Shown here: piece after piece, positions 62,259 through 64,000 of the stretch
How the letters are laid out: each line of letters opens with the position of its first letter
How positions within the stretch are numbered: the stretch's first letter is position 1
Source: an uncultured Alphaproteobacteria bacterium
GTDB lineage: Bacteria; Pseudomonadota; Alphaproteobacteria; Puniceispirillales; UBA1172
Reading direction: 5' to 3'
Assembly: GCA_958431225.1 (NCBI GenBank)
Contig: OY288107.1
Span: 310,001-374,000, forward strand
Length of the DNA stretch: 64,000 nt
Notes under the pieces: model-generated
Told to the model about the DNA's origin: nothing
The model's database searches: none
Seen by the model: only the letters and a program-made list of their open reading frames with translations
Position numbers and translations under genes: made by a program

Positions 62259-64000
62259 ATTCCAATCCTCTGTTTTTTGCGGAATGTTTCTTGGGTTTTG
62301 CGCGCCTTGACGACGCTTTTGCGGGGCGAGATTTCTGGTACGCCCACATACCAATCTGCCCCCCCGGGCGTCCAACTATACGCATCGGTTGCAATGCTAA
62401 TCACGGTGGTGCGGTCAGTGGTTTCTGCCCAAGCCATCGCTTCTTCTAGCTCCGCTAAATTTTCCACATGCCGTGCCGCCGCCCCCATGGCTTCGGCGTG
62501 TTTAGCAAAATCCACGTGCGGTACATTTTCGCCATCAACAACACGGCTATCTTTGAGCAGATTATTGAAACCAACCCCGCCCATCCCTGTCTGCAAGCGA
62601 TTGATAACCGCAAAACCGCCATTATCACAGACAATCACAATCATCTTCAACCCCGAAATGACCGACGAATGAATGTCCGAATTCATCATCATATACGAGC
62701 CATCCCCGACCATAACAATCGGCGTCCCCGCCTTACCCCCCGCCTTATTTTGAAGTGCCAGCGCGTGTCCCCACCCCCCAGCAATCTCATAACCCATACA
62801 CGAATAACCGAATTCGCAATCAAAACTATGGGGCGATTTGCACCGCCAATTTTTGATGGTCTCACCGGGCAAGCCCCCCGCCGCCGTGACCATCACATCT
62901 TCGGGCTTTGCCATCCTATTGACGACCCCGACCACTTGTGCGTAGCTTGGGTGTTGTTGATTGGTGGGGGCTTGTCCCGCATCCACGAGCGCGTTCCATT
63001 CCTTATACCACGCTTGCGCTTCGCTCATACGTGCGGGGGGTGCTGTCCAAGTGCCAAGTGCCGCATCCAGCGCATTGAGCGATTCCAACGCATCCCCCAC
63101 CACTGCAACCGCACGATGCTTAGACGCATCAAAGCGCGCGGCATTGATATGGATAAAGCGCGCATTTTTGGGGAAAGCCGTCCATGAACCCGTAGTAAAA
63201 TCCTGCAAACGTGTGCCGATAGCAAGCACCACATCCGCCGATTCCGCACAATGACGGGCGGCTTCGGTGCCTTCAATGCCCATGGCGCCAACATAGACGG
63301 CATTATCATGGCAAACCGCGCCCTTGCCAGCGATGGTTTCTGCCATAGGGATGCCGCGTTTTTTGGCAAAAGCGGCAAGCGCGTCCTCAGCCCCCGAATA
63401 ACGCACCCCGCCTCCTGAGATAATGAGAGGCTTTTTGGCTTTACTCAAAACTTCCACCGCCGCCGCTACCTGTTCAAGTGCGGGGCGGGGGCGCGGGATG
63501 ACCCATGTTTTTTCTTCAAAAAATTCCAACGGATAATCATAGGCAAGTTCTTGCGTGTCTTGCGGAATCGCGATAAAGGCCGGGCCGCAATCCGCCGGGT
63601 CAAGCATCATCGCCACCGCCTGCGGCAAGGATTGGATGATTTGCGCCGGATGCACAATGCGGTCCCAATAGCGCGACACCGCCTTAAAACTATCATTCAC
63701 CGTGGTGGATGGCGCGCCAAAATGTTCCACCTGTTGCAACACCGGGTCGGGCAGACGATTGACGTAAGTATCCCCCGCAATCAACAGCACCGGCAGGCGA
63801 TTCGCATGCGCCACCGCCGCCGCCGTCACCATATTGGTTGCGCCGGGCCCTACCGATGAGGTCGCAATCATAATCTGGCGGCGTTTTTTGGCTTTGGCAT
63901 AGGCGACTGCCGCTAGTGCCATAGATTGTTCATTCTGCCCGCGCCAAGTGGGGAGTTGGTCTTGCACACGTTCCAATGCCTCGCCAAGGCAGGTCACATT
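62255..64000 (-). CDS. iolD: 3D-(3,5/4)-trihydroxycyclohexane-1,2-dione hydrolase, 5' end outside window
   Basis: At least 581 residues of a thiamine-diphosphate enzyme; the frame is open through the right edge, so the N-terminus is missing. Segments WRGQNEQSMALAAVAYAKAK, GPGATNMVTAAAVAHANRLPVLLIAGDTY, a central domain with LIISGGGVRYSGAEDALAAF, and the cofactor motif GDGSYMMMNSDIHSSV...VCDNGGFAVINRLQ fit IolD. The late YSWTPGGADWYVGVPE is typical. It opens the cyclohexane ring in inositol breakdown. The downstream iolE overlap supports the assignment. Confidence 0.95.
   Translation of the reverse strand, partial: NVTCLGEALERVQDQLPTWRGQNEQSMALAAVAYAKAKKRRQIMIATSSVGPGATNMVTAAAVAHANRLPVLLIAGDTYVNRLPDPVLQQVEHFGAPSTTVNDSFKAVSRYWDRIVHPAQIIQSLPQAVAMMLDPADCGPAFIAIPQDTQELAYDYPLEFFEEKTWVIPRPRPALEQVAAAVEVLSKAKKPLIISGGGVRYSGAEDALAAFAKKRGIPMAETIAGKGAVCHDNAVYVGAMGIEGTEAARHCAESADVVLAIGTRLQDFTTGSWTAFPKNARFIHINAARFDASKHRAVAVVGDALESLNALDAALGTWTAPPARMSEAQAWYKEWNALVDAGQAPTNQQHPSYAQVVGVVNRMAKPEDVMVTAAGGLPGETIKNWRCKSPHSFDCEFGYSCMGYEIAGGWGHALALQNKAGGKAGTPIVMVGDGSYMMMNSDIHSSVISGLKMIVIVCDNGGFAVINRLQTGMGGVGFNNLLKDSRVVDGENVPHVDFAKHAEAMGAAARHVENLAELEEAMAWAETTDRTTVISIATDAYSWTPGGADWYVGVPEISPRKSVVKARKTQETFRKKQRIGI

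Noticed and set aside
1-64000. Insertion sequences, prophage, integrase, tRNA or rRNA genes
   Set aside because: No transposase, integrase or phage protein motifs and no cloverleaf or rRNA sequence were recognised on either strand by eye; a dedicated RNA search could not be run.

Overview
The window reads as the chromosome of an alphaproteobacterium that lives on small carbohydrates. The basis is the gene families (AglEFG-type and MalEFG-type importers, galactose oxidation through galactonate, IolD/IolE, an inositol/rhizopine-type importer) and moderate base composition with dense operons. It cannot be placed more precisely from the sequence alone. No rRNA, tRNA, insertion sequence, prophage or true CRISPR was seen. 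There is no gene-free stretch longer than about 200 bases. Many genes overlap by 1-4 bases (ATGA or TGATG junctions), and convergent pairs leave almost no room for terminators.

Region by region. (A) 1-11625: a ten-gene minus-strand operon (ATPase, solute-binding protein, two permeases, SnoaL-like protein, HisD-family dehydrogenase, LacI-type regulator, two-domain SnoaL-like protein, bicupin, MetE-like protein) plus a divergent two-domain SnoaL-like gene. A LacI-type operator pair sits between them. The substrate is unknown, and this is the strongest candidate for an undescribed catabolic system. (B) 11636-21598: an alpha-glucoside-type importer operon (AglEFGK-like) with a GH13 and a GH1 glucosidase, preceded by an SsuD-like sulfonate monooxygenase and an aldo/keto reductase. 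(C) 21669-25901: a Gfo/Idh/MocA oxidoreductase, glpD and glpK. (D) 25906-40149: a galactoside importer, GH36 alpha-galactosidase, a full set for the De Ley-Doudoroff route (galactose dehydrogenase candidate, lactonase, galactonate dehydratase, KDGal kinase, KDPGal aldolase), GH42 beta-galactosidase and an iron-type alcohol dehydrogenase. (E) 40162-48055: a LysR regulator divergent from ugpBAECQ and a Na/Pi-PhoU transporter. (F) 48065-55325: a PotABCD-type importer with an enolase-superfamily enzyme, a FAD-dependent amine/amino-acid oxidase and an SDR. (G) 55523-64000: a probable inositol cluster with a Gfo/Idh dehydrogenase and a binding protein-ATPase-permease-permease importer, convergent with iolD-iolE-SDR; iolD runs off the right edge.

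Taken together, six ABC importers in 64 kb feed enzymes that release and burn galactose, glucose, glycerol, glycerol 3-phosphate and inositol, and possibly a sulfosugar. I infer that the region may scavenge lipid head groups and glycerol-glycoside osmolytes (galactosylglycerols, glycerophosphodiesters, possibly sulfoquinovosylglycerol). Recurrent structural themes are stem-loops after five of the six binding-protein genes, short tandem duplications of 12, 15 or 30 nt scattered through genes and spacers, and compact divergent control regions.
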